Below, piece by piece: positions 9,158-17,510 of a stretch of 64,000 nucleotides of DNA. The stretch's first letter is position 1, and each line of letters opens with the position of its first letter. The translations under genes were made by a program, and so were the position numbers. The notes beneath the pieces were generated by a model that did not search any database, was not told where the DNA came from, and was given only the letters and a program-made list of their open reading frames with translations. Source of the stretch: Vogesella sp. XCS3 (lineage in GTDB: Bacteria > Pseudomonadota > Gammaproteobacteria > Burkholderiales > Chromobacteriaceae); contig NZ_CP085530.1 in assembly GCF_020616155.1 (NCBI RefSeq), positions 2,912,501-2,976,500 on the forward strand, read 5' to 3'.

Positions 9158-9645
9158 GTTTCCTGATTTGGCTTTTAGTGTTGTTGACCTTGCCGATCAT
9201 TGTCATTGCACTGCCCTTTGTGTATTGCAACGTGCTGGATAGGACAGTAGAACAAATCGCACCCGATTTACGGTCGCTGCCGCGTTATGCGGTGTGGCTG
9301 CTGGTGGTGCCCGTTGTCGGTTGGCTGTGTTTGGCTTGGGCTGCCCCTGTGTTAGTACGTTCGTTGCGTGATGAGTGGCTGGCGCGCGCTTTATGGCACG
9401 AAGGGCGTTTCCCGATAGAGGATTTGCCGCGACGTATCGCCATCAGTTATGTGCTTGCGCTGGGGTTAGCCGTGGCATTGTTGATGGCCGGCGTGGTGGT
9501 GGCGTGTGAGTGGCACCACCATGAAAGCCTGGTGATGAAGATCACGCTGGTTTTACTGGCGGTGCAAGGTTTTGATGTCTGGCAGCATGGGCAAGATCTG
9601 CGACTTGTTGCCGCCGAGTGTGGTGACTGGATCACTGGTGCTTGA
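9139..9645 (+). CDS. small multipass membrane protein of unknown function, repeat-controlled start
   Basis: I do not recognise this 168-residue protein. It shows three or four hydrophobic stretches (about residues 9-28 WLLVLLTLPIIVIALPFVY, 48-70 AVWLLVVPVVGWLCLAWAAP, 108-130 ISYVLALGLAVALLMAGVVV), so it is probably an inner-membrane protein. Its first codons lie within the (GATGG)5 repeat. The ATGs at 9139 and 9154 are both in frame; 9139 lies ten bases after AGGAGG. Gain or loss of a unit does not shift the body frame, because the in-frame ATG is fixed relative to the 3' end of the tract, but it changes the distance from the Shine-Dalgarno. Its codon use is less GC-rich than in neighbouring genes, and its role cannot be told from context. 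Confidence 0.65.
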   Translation: MGWDGMGFLIWLLVLLTLPIIVIALPFVYCNVLDRTVEQIAPDLRSLPRYAVWLLVVPVVGWLCLAWAAPVLVRSLRDEWLARALWHEGRFPIEDLPRRIAISYVLALGLAVALLMAGVVVACEWHHHESLVMKITLVLLAVQGFDVWQHGQDLRLVAAECGDWITGA

Positions 9646-9748
9646 TGTATGTCGAATGCGCACTTTTTTTAAGCAGTGTCTAATGAATCAGTTTATTGAT
9701 TCATGGTATGTTGAACATATATCCAAAACTATATGGTTCAAGCAAAGC

Positions 9749-10519
9749 ATGAGCGCATTCGCACGAGTCGTTGTTCTGGGCAGCCTGGCGCTGCTGGCGG
9801 CCTGTTCTGGCACCAAGTACGCTTATCAAAAAGAAGCGTTTGATACCAAAGGCCCGTTTGACCGGCATTTCAATGCCCCGAAAGCTGTGGTGTACCAGGC
9901 CATGAAACGTGTGGCGCTGCGCCAGGGTTTTGCCGTGGAAAAAGACGCGGAAGCCAGTAACGCGCTGGTGGTGTCCAAGCAGTATCAGCAAGATAACCTG
10001 AATACCCTGCTGACCATTTCCGGCATCGTGACCGGTGCGGGCAACACGTCTGATGCGTGGATTGCCGCGCAAGAGGTGACGCTGAAGAGCCACGAAACCA
10101 AGCAGACGACGTCGGTCGGTTTCCTGAGCTTGTCCATTCCCATTCCTACCGGCACGACTGCCACGCTCACCAAAGAGCGCGGCGAGACGGTAGTCGACCC
10201 GGTGTTCTACGAACGCATGTTTGCCTCCATCGAGCGCGAAGTGCCGAACGTGCGCGCCCAGCTGGAAAGCCAGAAGCTGGAAGACGATGCCCGTCTGCGC
10301 AGCGAAATCGAGCAGAAGCTGCGTATCGAAATGGAAATCAAGGCGCGACTGGAAGCCGAACGTGTGGCCAAGCTGGAGGCAGAGCAGCAGGCCAAGCTGC
10401 AGAAGCAGGCCGCCGATGCAGCTGCGGCCAACGCTGCCCCGGCGCCAGCCAGTGTGCCAGTGGTGGTGCCAGGCAGCAGCCCGGCTGTACCGGCTGCAGC
10501 GCCAGTTAGCGGCAGCTAA
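9749..10519 (+). CDS. lipoprotein with C-terminal coiled coil (DUF2242-like)
   Basis: A 256-residue predicted lipoprotein. The signal sequence MSAFARVVVLGSLALLAACSG has a lipobox LLAAC with Cys about residue 20. The following about 140 residues are a compact domain resembling betaproteobacterial DUF2242 lipoproteins (from memory, not searched). Residues about 165-225 are a charged coiled coil rich in E, K, R and A, and the tail is Ala/Pro/Val-rich. The start at 9749 is chosen because it places the lipobox normally; the same frame is open back to 9572, overlapping the previous gene. No function is known to me. A strong terminator follows at 10555. Confidence 0.75.
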   Translation: MSAFARVVVLGSLALLAACSGTKYAYQKEAFDTKGPFDRHFNAPKAVVYQAMKRVALRQGFAVEKDAEASNALVVSKQYQQDNLNTLLTISGIVTGAGNTSDAWIAAQEVTLKSHETKQTTSVGFLSLSIPIPTGTTATLTKERGETVVDPVFYERMFASIEREVPNVRAQLESQKLEDDARLRSEIEQKLRIEMEIKARLEAERVAKLEAEQQAKLQKQAADAAAANAAPAPASVPVVVPGSSPAVPAAAPVSGS

Positions 10520-10554
10520 GCCGGCCGGGGCGGCACGCGCCCGCCCGGATCACC

Positions 10555-10580
10555 AGGCCGCCGTATTCCGGCGGCCTTTG
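10555..10580. terminator. intrinsic terminator after the lipoprotein gene
   Basis: AGGCCGCCG (10555-10563), loop TATTC, CGGCGGCCT (10569-10577), then TTTG. Confidence 0.75.
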
Positions 10581-10639
10581 TGCTTTGGTTTTGTCCGCCA
10601 GCCGCTTATAGTGCCGCTACTTTGAATCAAGGAGTTGCC

Positions 10640-11269
10640 ATGGGTCAGGCATTTTTCATTACCGGGACCGATACCGAAATCGGCAAGACGCACAGCGCGG
10701 TCAAGCTGACACAACACTACCAGGCACAGGGCCTGCGCGTGCTGGCGATGAAACCGGTAGCCAGTGGCTGCGAAGTGCTGCCGGACGGCAGCTGGCACAA
10801 TGACGACGTGGCGCGGCTATGCGCGGCCACCGGCCAGACCGATACCGCGCTGATGAACCCGTACCGTTTTTTGCCGCCGGTATCGCCGCATATCGCCGCC
10901 CGTCAGGCCGGGGTCACGGTGTCGCTGGACGTGCTGGCCGACCATGCCCAACGGTTGGCCGCAGATTGCGATGTGCTGCTGGTGGAAGGGGCGGGGGGCT
11001 GGATGGCGCCACTGCGTGACGATTGTCTGATGCAAGACCTGGCGCGCCACCTTGGCCTGCCGGTAATACTGGTGGTAGGCATGCGGCTGGGCTGCATCAA
11101 CCACGCGCTGCTGACGGCGCAAGCCATCCGTGCCGCTGGCTGCGAGCTGGCGGGCTGGGTGGCGAACCGGGTGGTGCCGAATCAGCCGGCTTTCGAGGAC
11201 AATCTGGCCACGCTGGTGCAGCATCTGGGTGAGCCCATGCTGCTGCTGCCGTATGAGGGCACCCGCTAG
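10640..11269 (+). CDS. bioD: dethiobiotin synthetase
   Basis: ATP-dependent carboxylase forming the ureido ring of dethiobiotin from 7,8-diaminopelargonate, the penultimate biotin step. The P-loop is FITGTDTEIGKTHSAV at about residues 6-20. MKPVASGC (about 37-44) and VEGAGGWMAP (about 115-124) are the substrate- and Mg-binding segments of the family. The 209-residue length is usual. AAGGAG at 10629-10634 supports the ATG at 10640. No other bio gene is in view, so bioD is detached from bioA/B/F here. Confidence 0.93.
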   Translation: MGQAFFITGTDTEIGKTHSAVKLTQHYQAQGLRVLAMKPVASGCEVLPDGSWHNDDVARLCAATGQTDTALMNPYRFLPPVSPHIAARQAGVTVSLDVLADHAQRLAADCDVLLVEGAGGWMAPLRDDCLMQDLARHLGLPVILVVGMRLGCINHALLTAQAIRAAGCELAGWVANRVVPNQPAFEDNLATLVQHLGEPMLLLPYEGTR

Positions 11270-11307
11270 ATTGCTGCGCTGCAGTATCGAGTGTGCTTGT
11301 TTTTATA

Positions 11308-11332
11308 CTGCAAGCAGCTAAGCTGCTTGCAG
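11308..11332. repeat. perfect hairpin downstream of bioD
   Basis: CTGCAAGCAGC (11308-11318) and GCTGCTTGCAG (11322-11332) around a TAA loop. A T-run lies before, not after, the stem, so it is not a standard plus-strand terminator. Confidence 0.6.
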
Positions 11333-11386
11333 AACAGCATGCCGTACAAGTGCTGTCGCCCGGGTTCTCCGGCCAACACGAGACTT

Positions 11387-11429
11387 GGGGGCGTCTGCCC
11401 CCGGCAGGCAGTAGGGGGCAGACGCCTCC
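11387..11429. repeat. long GC-rich inverted repeat between bioD and cox11
   Basis: Arms at 11387-11402 and 11414-11429 pair over 16 bases with one G-T wobble and an 11-base spacer. The core CGTCTGCCCC/GGGGCAGACG recalls REP-type palindromes. It lies in a roughly 200-base gap with no gene. Confidence 0.65.
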
Positions 11430-11471
11430 TACCATCCTGCTTCATGCACCTTGCTTCTCCCCGGGTTCGCC

Positions 11472-11984
11472 ATGTCAGACCGCCGTCCGTCTACCCCTTC
11501 GTTTATTGTCCTGCTGCTTAAAGTGCTGCTGATACTGTGCGTGCTGGGCATGTTGGCCGCAGGTTTTTCGCCGCTCTATCAGGCATTCATGCGCCTCACC
11601 GGTTTGGGGGGGGCTGCCCATGCACAGGCCGTGCCGGCTAGCCAGCTGGTATGGCTGCGCATAGATGAAAGTACCCCTGGCCAGCCTTGGCAGGTGCGCC
11701 CGCTGCAGGGGGCGCAGCAGGTAAAACCGGGGCAGTTTGTGCAGCTGATGGTGGAGGTGCGCAATAACCAGCCGCATTTTGCGGCCATGCAGGCCTTGCC
11801 GGTCTATCAGCCGGCCGCAGCTGCCGCGTATGTGCAAAAGCTCGAATGTTTTTGCTTCGCGCAGCAGCTGTTCTCGCCAGGCCAGGTGCGCCGCTTTCCG
11901 GTAGTGGTGGTCATCGACAAGCAGCTACCGGCTACGCTGCGCCAGATAAGCCTGGCGTATCAGATACAGGACAGGCCGGCATGA
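11472..11984 (+). CDS. ctaG: cytochrome c oxidase assembly protein CtaG/Cox11
   Basis: Membrane-anchored copper chaperone that delivers Cu(B) to subunit I of aa3-type cytochrome oxidase. One N-terminal transmembrane segment (VLLLKVLLILCVLGMLAAGF, about residues 13-32) precedes the periplasmic Cox11 domain. The diagnostic copper-binding CFCF motif is in KLECFCFAQQLFSPGQ (about residues 121-136), followed by the conserved FPVVVVID. At 170 residues it is slightly short for the family. The ATG at 11472 is preferred over 11451, which adds seven unlikely residues. Its stop overlaps the next start (ATGA). No oxidase subunit gene is present next to it. Confidence 0.9.
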   Translation: MSDRRPSTPSFIVLLLKVLLILCVLGMLAAGFSPLYQAFMRLTGLGGAAHAQAVPASQLVWLRIDESTPGQPWQVRPLQGAQQVKPGQFVQLMVEVRNNQPHFAAMQALPVYQPAAAAAYVQKLECFCFAQQLFSPGQVRRFPVVVVIDKQLPATLRQISLAYQIQDRPA

Positions 11985-12124
11985 AACGCCGCTCACCCCG
12001 TCGCACCTTGCTGGCAGGCTACCGGCCGCGCTGGCGGCTGGCCGATTGGGTGGTGGTGGCCATTGTGCTGGGTGCCGTGCTGCTGATGTTTCTGTTTTTG
12101 CTAGGCCACTACTGGCAGGCCTGA
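11981..12124 (+). CDS. 47-residue single-pass membrane protein
   Basis: A tiny gene starting in a 4-base ATGA overlap with cox11. The product begins MKRRSPRRTLLAGYRPRWR, strongly basic, and then has one transmembrane helix (VVVAIVLGAVLLMFLFLLG), predicting a cytoplasmic N terminus. Tiny membrane proteins are common in cytochrome oxidase assembly clusters. Translational coupling to cox11 and position before surf1 suggest an oxidase-biogenesis role, but this is inference. Confidence 0.6.
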   Translation: MKRRSPRRTLLAGYRPRWRLADWVVVAIVLGAVLLMFLFLLGHYWQA

Positions 12125-12210
12125 TGGCAGTTTGTCCGGCCAGCTTGGCTGGTGTTCTATCGCTTTGACCACTAAGGTAAGAGCGTCTTTCCCATTCCTT
12201 GGCGCCGCCT

Positions 12211-12885
12211 ATGTCCTTGCTCTCTGCCCTGCGTACCCCTTGCTGGCGATGTGTGTTGCGTTGCCTGGCGCTGCTGGCGCTGGCTTGGGCGTTGTGGCAG
12301 TGGCAGCAGGGGGGGCAGGCGGTGCAGCTGCAGGAGGCATTTGCCCGTGCGGCCAACCTGCCGCCGCAAGCCTTGGCCGAGGTGGCGCAAGATGCGGTGC
12401 CACAGGGGCAGCGTGTCTGGCTGGCGGTGCGCGATAGCGCGGCCAGTGTGCGTATTGCTAATGCCAGGCTGCAAGGCCGCGAGGGTGTGCGCCAGTGGCA
12501 GGCCGTGCAGCTGGCGGATGGTAGCTGGGTGGTGATCGACCGCGGCTGGCTGGCCAGGCCGGCCGGTGTATTGCTGTTGCCCTTGCCTACCGGGCGGCTG
12601 CTGGGCCGCTGGGTGCCGCTGCCGCCCGATCTGGTGGCACCGCCGGCCAAGCTGGGGCTCAGCGGCGAGGTAGATGGGCTGGACTGGCCGGCGTTGGCAC
12701 GGCAGCTGCCAGGCCCCTTGCGCCAGGGCTTGGTGGTGCTCGACCCGGCACTGCGCCCCCATATCAGCTGGCCGGTCAGCGCGGCGGCTGACCCGGCCAG
12801 GCATTATCGGCAAGCAAGGATGGCATTGTTGCTGGGCTTGCTGCTGTTATTGTGCTCGCGTCTGTTGCCCCGCCGTCCTGCTTGA
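12211..12885 (+). CDS. SURF1-like cytochrome oxidase biogenesis protein
   Basis: A 224-residue protein with transmembrane segments near each end (about residues 14-30 CLALLALAWALWQWQ and 195-215 MALLLGLLLLLCSRLL), the SURF1 topology. SURF1-like landmarks are WVVIDRGWLAR in the middle and RHYRQARMALLLG before the second helix. SURF1 helps insert heme a into the oxidase. The protein is short and divergent, so the assignment leans partly on context between cox11 and sco. The ATG at 12211 is used; a TTG four codons upstream is possible. An 86-base gap before it shows no clear ribosome-binding site. Confidence 0.72.
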   Translation: MSLLSALRTPCWRCVLRCLALLALAWALWQWQQGGQAVQLQEAFARAANLPPQALAEVAQDAVPQGQRVWLAVRDSAASVRIANARLQGREGVRQWQAVQLADGSWVVIDRGWLARPAGVLLLPLPTGRLLGRWVPLPPDLVAPPAKLGLSGEVDGLDWPALARQLPGPLRQGLVVLDPALRPHISWPVSAAADPARHYRQARMALLLGLLLLLCSRLLPRRPA

Positions 12886-12986
12886 TCTGTCTGCTTGCGG
12901 CCGCGCCTTGCCAGGCCTATGCTGCTGGCCGTCCCCCGCTGCGATCAGCCGGGTCGAATCAACGCTATCTTCCTGGTGAGTTACGT

Positions 12987-13571
12987 ATGAAATCGTTTGG
13001 CAAACTCTTGGCCGCGGCCACGCTGGCCATGACTTTACTGGCCTGTACCCCTGCAGAAACACTATCGTTCAAGGGCACGGATATCAGTACGGCCGATTTC
13101 GGCAAGCCGTTTACCCTGACGGGGCAGGATGGCAAGCCGCATAATCTGGCTGACTATCAGGGCAAGGCGGTAGCGCTGTTTTTTGGCTATACCCATTGCC
13201 CGGATATTTGCCCTACCACCATGCTGGAGTATCAGCAGGTGATGAAGCTGCTCGGCAAGGATGGCGACCGTGTGCAGGTGTTGTTTGTCAGCATCGACCC
13301 GCAGCGCGATACGCCGCAGGTACTGGCCGGTTATGTACCATTTTTCGATAAGCGCTTCATGGGGCTGACCGGTAGCGCGGCGCAAGTGCAGGCGGTGGCC
13401 AGCCAGTACAAGATCGTGGCGCAGCGGCAGCCGCGCCAGGACGGTGGCTACACCATGGACCACAGTGCCGGCAGCTATTTGTTTGACACTAAAGGCCAGC
13501 TGCGTGTGTATGTGCCTTACGGCACCCCGTCTGCGGATATCGCGCATGATTTGCAGCAATTGTTGCGCTAG
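12987..13571 (+). CDS. SCO1/SenC/PrrC-family copper chaperone lipoprotein
   Basis: A thioredoxin-fold copper-delivery protein for the Cu(A) site of cytochrome oxidase, 194 residues long. A lipoprotein signal (MKSFGKLLAAATLAMTLLAC) anchors it to the membrane. The copper ligands are both visible: CPDIC (about residues 71-75, in THCPDICPTTM) and the His of MDHSAGSYLFD (about residue 162). It is the third oxidase assembly factor in this cluster, 101 bases after the SURF1-like gene. A weak GGTGAG lies upstream of the ATG at 12987. Confidence 0.92.
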   Translation: MKSFGKLLAAATLAMTLLACTPAETLSFKGTDISTADFGKPFTLTGQDGKPHNLADYQGKAVALFFGYTHCPDICPTTMLEYQQVMKLLGKDGDRVQVLFVSIDPQRDTPQVLAGYVPFFDKRFMGLTGSAAQVQAVASQYKIVAQRQPRQDGGYTMDHSAGSYLFDTKGQLRVYVPYGTPSADIAHDLQQLLR

Positions 13572-13618
13572 ACTTGGGTGTCATTTTTAGCCAGTAGCTG
13601 GCAGCGGATAAGCAGATT

Positions 13619-14368
13619 GTGACTGAAGAAAAACATAGCGGCAGCGAGCCTGCAGACCTGTCCCGGTTTACCCTGTCTAGCCGGGCCGAGATCGTGCAAC
13701 ATCTGCGCACCATTATCGACCAGCGCCAGAACGTAACGGTGTTTTCCAACAAGGGTAAGTCTTTCATCATTACCCGGCTGCTGGATATCGACCCCGAGCG
13801 CGGCGTGATGGTGCTGGACTGGGGGGCGAAAGAGCACGAAAACCGCATGTTGCTGCAAAGCGAGCGCAATGTGTTCGTTAGCGCCCCGTCCGGGGTGAAA
13901 ACCCAGTTTGCCACCGGCGAAGTCCGCGAAATCAGCTTTGAAGGTGCCCCTGCGTTCGAGGCGCCGCTGCCGGCGCAGGTTATCCGCCTGCAGCGCCGCG
14001 ATTTCTTCCGTATCCATACGCCGGTAGCGCAGCCGGTGCTGTGCCGGCTGCCGGATCACCCCGACGGTGAGAAGCTTATTCCGCTGTTTGATATCAGCCT
14101 GGGTGGTATGGCGCTGACGCTGACCCCGGCGCAGGCCGGCTGGCTGAGCGAGGGCATGGTGTTGCGCCAGGCGGTGATCGAGCTTAAACCTTTCGGGGTG
14201 CTGCAAGTAGGTGTGGAAGTGCGCCATATCATGCGGCTGCAGCTGAAAAATGGCATGGAAATGCTGCGCGCGGGCTGTTTGTTCCAAGGTATGAATACCC
14301 CGCGCGAAACGCTGGTGCAGCGCTACATCGCGCAGCTTGAGCGGGAGCGCCGTGCTCTGGTACGCTGA
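13619..14368 (+). CDS. ycgR: YcgR-type flagellar brake protein (PilZ domain)
   Basis: A c-di-GMP receptor that slows the flagellar motor when c-di-GMP is high. The 249-residue protein has the N-terminal YcgR domain (about residues 20-115), then a PilZ domain whose two c-di-GMP-binding motifs are intact: RRDFFRIHTP (RxxxR) at about 125-134 and DISLGGMAL (D/NxSxxG) at about 157-165. Translation starts at GTG 13619 with GGATAAG upstream. Its stop overlaps a one-mismatch copy of the 12-mer repeat (14366-14377), and hisG begins 30 bases later, so read-through into the his operon is possible. Confidence 0.88.
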   Translation: MTEEKHSGSEPADLSRFTLSSRAEIVQHLRTIIDQRQNVTVFSNKGKSFIITRLLDIDPERGVMVLDWGAKEHENRMLLQSERNVFVSAPSGVKTQFATGEVREISFEGAPAFEAPLPAQVIRLQRRDFFRIHTPVAQPVLCRLPDHPDGEKLIPLFDISLGGMALTLTPAQAGWLSEGMVLRQAVIELKPFGVLQVGVEVRHIMRLQLKNGMEMLRAGCLFQGMNTPRETLVQRYIAQLERERRALVR

Positions 14369-14398
14369 GGCCAACCTATTGCAACGCAGCACGCCATC

Positions 14399-15040
14399 AT
14401 GACCCTGACCATTGCCCTGTCCAAGGGCCGTATTTTTGAAGAAACCTTGCCGTTGCTGGCTGCCGCCGGCATCGTGCCGGCCGAAGCGCCGGAATCTTCC
14501 CGCAAACTCATCATCGGTACCAACCGCCCCGACGTGAAGCTGGTGATCGTGCGCGCCTCCGACGTGCCCACCTACGTGCAGTACGGCGCCGCCGACCTGG
14601 GTATTGCCGGCCGCGACGTGCTGATCGAGCACGGTGGTGCCGGCCTGTACCAGCCACTGGACCTGAATATTGCCAAGTGCAAGATGATGGTGGCGGTAGA
14701 AAACGGCTTTGACTACGAGGCCGCCGTCAAGCACGGCGCCCGCCTGAAAGTGGCCACCAAATACCCGCAGATCGCGCGTGAGCACTTTGCCGCCAAAGGC
14801 GTACACGTGGACATCATCAAACTGTACGGCTCCATGGAGCTGGCGCCGCTGGTGGGCCTGGCCGACGCCATCGTCGACTTGGTGTCTACCGGTGGCACGC
14901 TGAAGGCCAACAATCTGGTGGCCGTCGAGCACATCATCGATATCAGCTCGCGTCTGGTGGTGAACCAGGCGGCGCTGAAACTCAAGTACGACACTATCCA
15001 GCCGGTGCTGGATGCCTTCGCTGGCGCCGTCCAGCCGTAA
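14399..15040 (+). CDS. hisG: ATP phosphoribosyltransferase, short form
   Basis: First enzyme of histidine synthesis, joining ATP and PRPP. At 213 residues it is the short HisG(S), which lacks the C-terminal regulatory domain and needs HisZ. hisZ is not in this window. Family features: [18 protein letters not shown] at the N terminus, the PRPP-binding segment [18 protein letters not shown] (about residues 155-172), and the length itself. It heads the run hisG to hisE, all on the plus strand. Confidence 0.95.
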   Translation: MTLTIALSKGRIFEETLPLLAAAGIVPAEAPESSRKLIIGTNRPDVKLVIVRASDVPTYVQYGAADLGIAGRDVLIEHGGAGLYQPLDLNIAKCKMMVAVENGFDYEAAVKHGARLKVATKYPQIAREHFAAKGVHVDIIKLYGSMELAPLVGLADAIVDLVSTGGTLKANNLVAVEHIIDISSRLVVNQAALKLKYDTIQPVLDAFAGAVQP

Positions 15041-15050
15041 CTGTCCCCGC

Positions 15051-15062
15051 TGCGGCCAACCT
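15051..15062 (-). repeat. dispersed 12-mer between hisG and hisD
   Basis: Exact AGGTTGGCCGCA on the minus strand (TGCGGCCAACCT on plus), 11 bases after the hisG stop and outside any gene. Confidence 0.85.
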
Positions 15063-15094
15063 TGTGGTGGGTCGTGGCCCCCGGAGCCGCACGC

Positions 15095-16387
15095 ATGCAA
15101 CGCCTGTCTTCTACCCAAGCCGACTTCGACGCCCGCCTGAAAGCCCTGCTGGCGTTCGAAACCGCTCAGGACCCCGCCGTCGATACCGCTGTCGCCGCCA
15201 TCTGCGAGGACGTCAAAGCCCGCGGTGACGCCGCCGTCGTGGAGTACACCAACCGCTTCGACCGCATGAGCGCCGCCAGCATGGCCGAGCTCACCCTCAG
15301 CCGCGACGCGCTGCAAGCCGCGCACGACCGCCTGCCGGGCCATGTGCGTGACGCGCTGGTCGCTGCCGCCGAGCGCGTGCGCCGCTATCACGAAAAGCAG
15401 CTGGCGCACTCCTGGAGCTACGAGGACGAAGACGGCACGCTGCTGGGCCAGCAAGTTACCCCGCTGGACCGCGTGGGTATCTACGTACCCGGCGGCAAGG
15501 CAGCCTATCCCAGCTCGGTGCTGATGAACGCCATGCCGGCCAAGGTGGCGGGGGTGGGCGAGATCATCATGGTGGTGCCCACGCCGAACGGCGAGCAGAA
15601 CGACCTGGTGTTGGCCGCAGCCTACATCGCGGGCGTGGACAAGGTGTTTACCTGTGGCGGTGCCCAGGCGGTAGCCGCGCTGGCCTACGGTACCCAGACC
15701 GTACCGCAGGTCGACAAGATCACCGGCCCGGGCAATGCCTACGTAGCCGCCGCCAAGCGCCGCGTGTTCGGTGTGGTGGGTATCGACATGGTGGCCGGCC
15801 CGTCCGAGATTCTGGTGATTTGCGATGGCGACACCGACCCGGACTGGATCGCCATGGACCTGTTCAGCCAGGCCGAGCACGACGAAATTGCCCAGGCCAT
15901 TCTGCTGTGCCCGTCGGCGGAGTACATCGCCCGCGTGGAAGCCAGCATCGCCAAGCTGCTGCCGGCCATGCCGCGCCGCGCCATCATCGAGCAGAGCCTG
16001 GCCAACCGTGGCGCGCTGATCCAGGTGCGCGACCTGGCCGAAGCCTGCGAGATCTCGAATTACATTGCGCCCGAGCACCTGGAGCTGTCGGTGGCCGAGC
16101 CGGACGCGTGGCTGCCCAGCTTGCGCCACGCCGGTGCCATCTTCATGGGCCGCTTCACTTCGGAAAGCCTGGGCGATTACTGCGCCGGCCCCAATCACGT
16201 GCTGCCTACCAGCCGCACCGCACGTTTTGCCAGCCCACTGGGCGTGTACGACTTCCAGAAACGCAGCAGCCTGATCCGTGTGTCGCACGCCGGGGCGCAA
16301 AAGCTGGGCAAGATCGCCAGCATCCTAGCGCATGGCGAGGGCCTGACCGCACACGCCCGTGCGGCAGAATTACGCCTGGATGAATGA
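15095..16387 (+). CDS. hisD: histidinol dehydrogenase
   Basis: Zn-dependent NAD+ enzyme performing the last two oxidations to histidine. 430 residues, normal length. Landmarks: [19 protein letters not shown], the dinucleotide region [34 protein letters not shown], the Zn-binding Q and H of LFSQAEHDE, and YIAPEHLEL with the catalytic Glu/His pair. The Zn-ligand His in the C-terminal AGPNHVLPT segment is also present. GGAG (15082-15085) precedes the ATG at 15095; an upstream ATG at 15062 overlaps the repeat and is unlikely. Confidence 0.96.
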   Translation: MQRLSSTQADFDARLKALLAFETAQDPAVDTAVAAICEDVKARGDAAVVEYTNRFDRMSAASMAELTLSRDALQAAHDRLPGHVRDALVAAAERVRRYHEKQLAHSWSYEDEDGTLLGQQVTPLDRVGIYVPGGKAAYPSSVLMNAMPAKVAGVGEIIMVVPTPNGEQNDLVLAAAYIAGVDKVFTCGGAQAVAALAYGTQTVPQVDKITGPGNAYVAAAKRRVFGVVGIDMVAGPSEILVICDGDTDPDWIAMDLFSQAEHDEIAQAILLCPSAEYIARVEASIAKLLPAMPRRAIIEQSLANRGALIQVRDLAEACEISNYIAPEHLELSVAEPDAWLPSLRHAGAIFMGRFTSESLGDYCAGPNHVLPTSRTARFASPLGVYDFQKRSSLIRVSHAGAQKLGKIASILAHGEGLTAHARAAELRLDE

Positions 16388-16437
16388 AAATTTAACGAAA
16401 CTGGCCTAGGCTCCAAGGGATAAGGAGCACAACGCCA

Positions 16438-17418
16438 ATGACACGTTACCTGGCCAGACTCTGTCTGGCCTTTCTTTTTGCGCAAGCTTACGCCGCGACG
16501 CCCACCGTGTTACTGGTAGACAGCTATCACGCGGGTTACGCCTGGAGCCAGGCCTGGCGCGCCGCGCTGATGCGTACGCTGGGCAGCTCGGTGCAGTTTT
16601 CCTATGCCGAGCTGGATAGCAAACGCCAGCCCCGCGACCAGCTGGAGCCGCGAGCCAAACAGATTATGGCGCAGATCCAGCGTCAGCAGCCGCAGCTGGT
16701 GGTGGTGGCGGACGATGCCGCCTTGCGCTTTGTCGGTACTCGCCTGGCTGGCAGCACCACGCCGGTGGTGTATCTGGGTATCAACCAGAACCCGCGCCAT
16801 TATTTGCAAGACTACGCGGCCAACGTAACGGGTGTGCTGGAGCGGCCGCTGATACGCCGTAATATCAACCTGATGCGCCAGATGGTGCCGGGCATGCGGC
16901 GTGTGCTGCTGCTGTTCGATAATGACCTGACCTCCGAAGTGATCCAGGAGGAGCTGTTCGGCCGCGCCAACAGTCTGCAGGACGGTGCGGTGCAGATCGA
17001 CCTGGTACGCGCCATCGACTACACCGATTGGCAGCGTCAGGTGAGCCAGGCCGGTGGCCGCTACCAGGCGATCTGGACCGGCCTGTACCAGACGCTGCGC
17101 GACACCAACGGCAAGCTGGTACCGGATAGCGAGGTCATCGCCTGGACGGCGGCCAACAGCAAGCTGCCCTTGTTCGCGTTCTGGGATTTTGCCATCGGGC
17201 CGGACAAGGCCATTGGCGGGCTGGTGTTGTCCGGTAGCGACCAGGGCAGGTTGGCCGCAGGCCTGGTGCAGCAGATACTGTTTCAGCGCCGCCAGCCTGG
17301 CAGCCTGTTTCCGCTCAATGGCGGCAGTGGCCACTTGCTGTTCAGCCGCCGTGCGCTGCAGCGGTTTGGCCTTACCCTGCCGCCGGCATGGGCAGGGCAA
17401 GTGCAGCTGATCGAGTAG
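16438..17418 (+). CDS. periplasmic substrate-binding-like protein inside the his operon
   Basis: A 326-residue exported protein resembling the ABC-transporter substrate-binding family PF04392 (assignment from memory). A signal peptide covers about residues 1-19 (MTRYLARLCLAFLFAQAYA). The body has two Rossmann-like lobes: TVLLVDSYHAGYAWSQAW at the start, LVVVADDAALRFVGTRL and VVYLGINQNPRHY in lobe one, MRRVLLLFDND opening lobe two. AAGGAG at 16424-16429 is a strong ribosome-binding site. It sits between hisD and hisC on the same strand with gaps of 50 and 92 bases. No permease or ATPase gene accompanies it, so a sensory or orphan-binding role is as likely as transport. Confidence 0.7.
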   Translation: MTRYLARLCLAFLFAQAYAATPTVLLVDSYHAGYAWSQAWRAALMRTLGSSVQFSYAELDSKRQPRDQLEPRAKQIMAQIQRQQPQLVVVADDAALRFVGTRLAGSTTPVVYLGINQNPRHYLQDYAANVTGVLERPLIRRNINLMRQMVPGMRRVLLLFDNDLTSEVIQEELFGRANSLQDGAVQIDLVRAIDYTDWQRQVSQAGGRYQAIWTGLYQTLRDTNGKLVPDSEVIAWTAANSKLPLFAFWDFAIGPDKAIGGLVLSGSDQGRLAAGLVQQILFQRRQPGSLFPLNGGSGHLLFSRRALQRFGLTLPPAWAGQVQLIE

Positions 17419-17510
17419 CCGACCCGGCCGAATCGGGTTAGGATGATGGTTCTGTGAATTGATTGCGTCGGGCTTTGCCGGCAGTTCCAACCGGCCCCGC
17501 CGGTATTGAA

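Noticed and set aside
13568-16300. Minus-strand open frame of 910 codons across ycgR, hisG and hisD.
   Set aside because: A shadow of GC-rich codon use; the plus-strand genes are unmistakable families.
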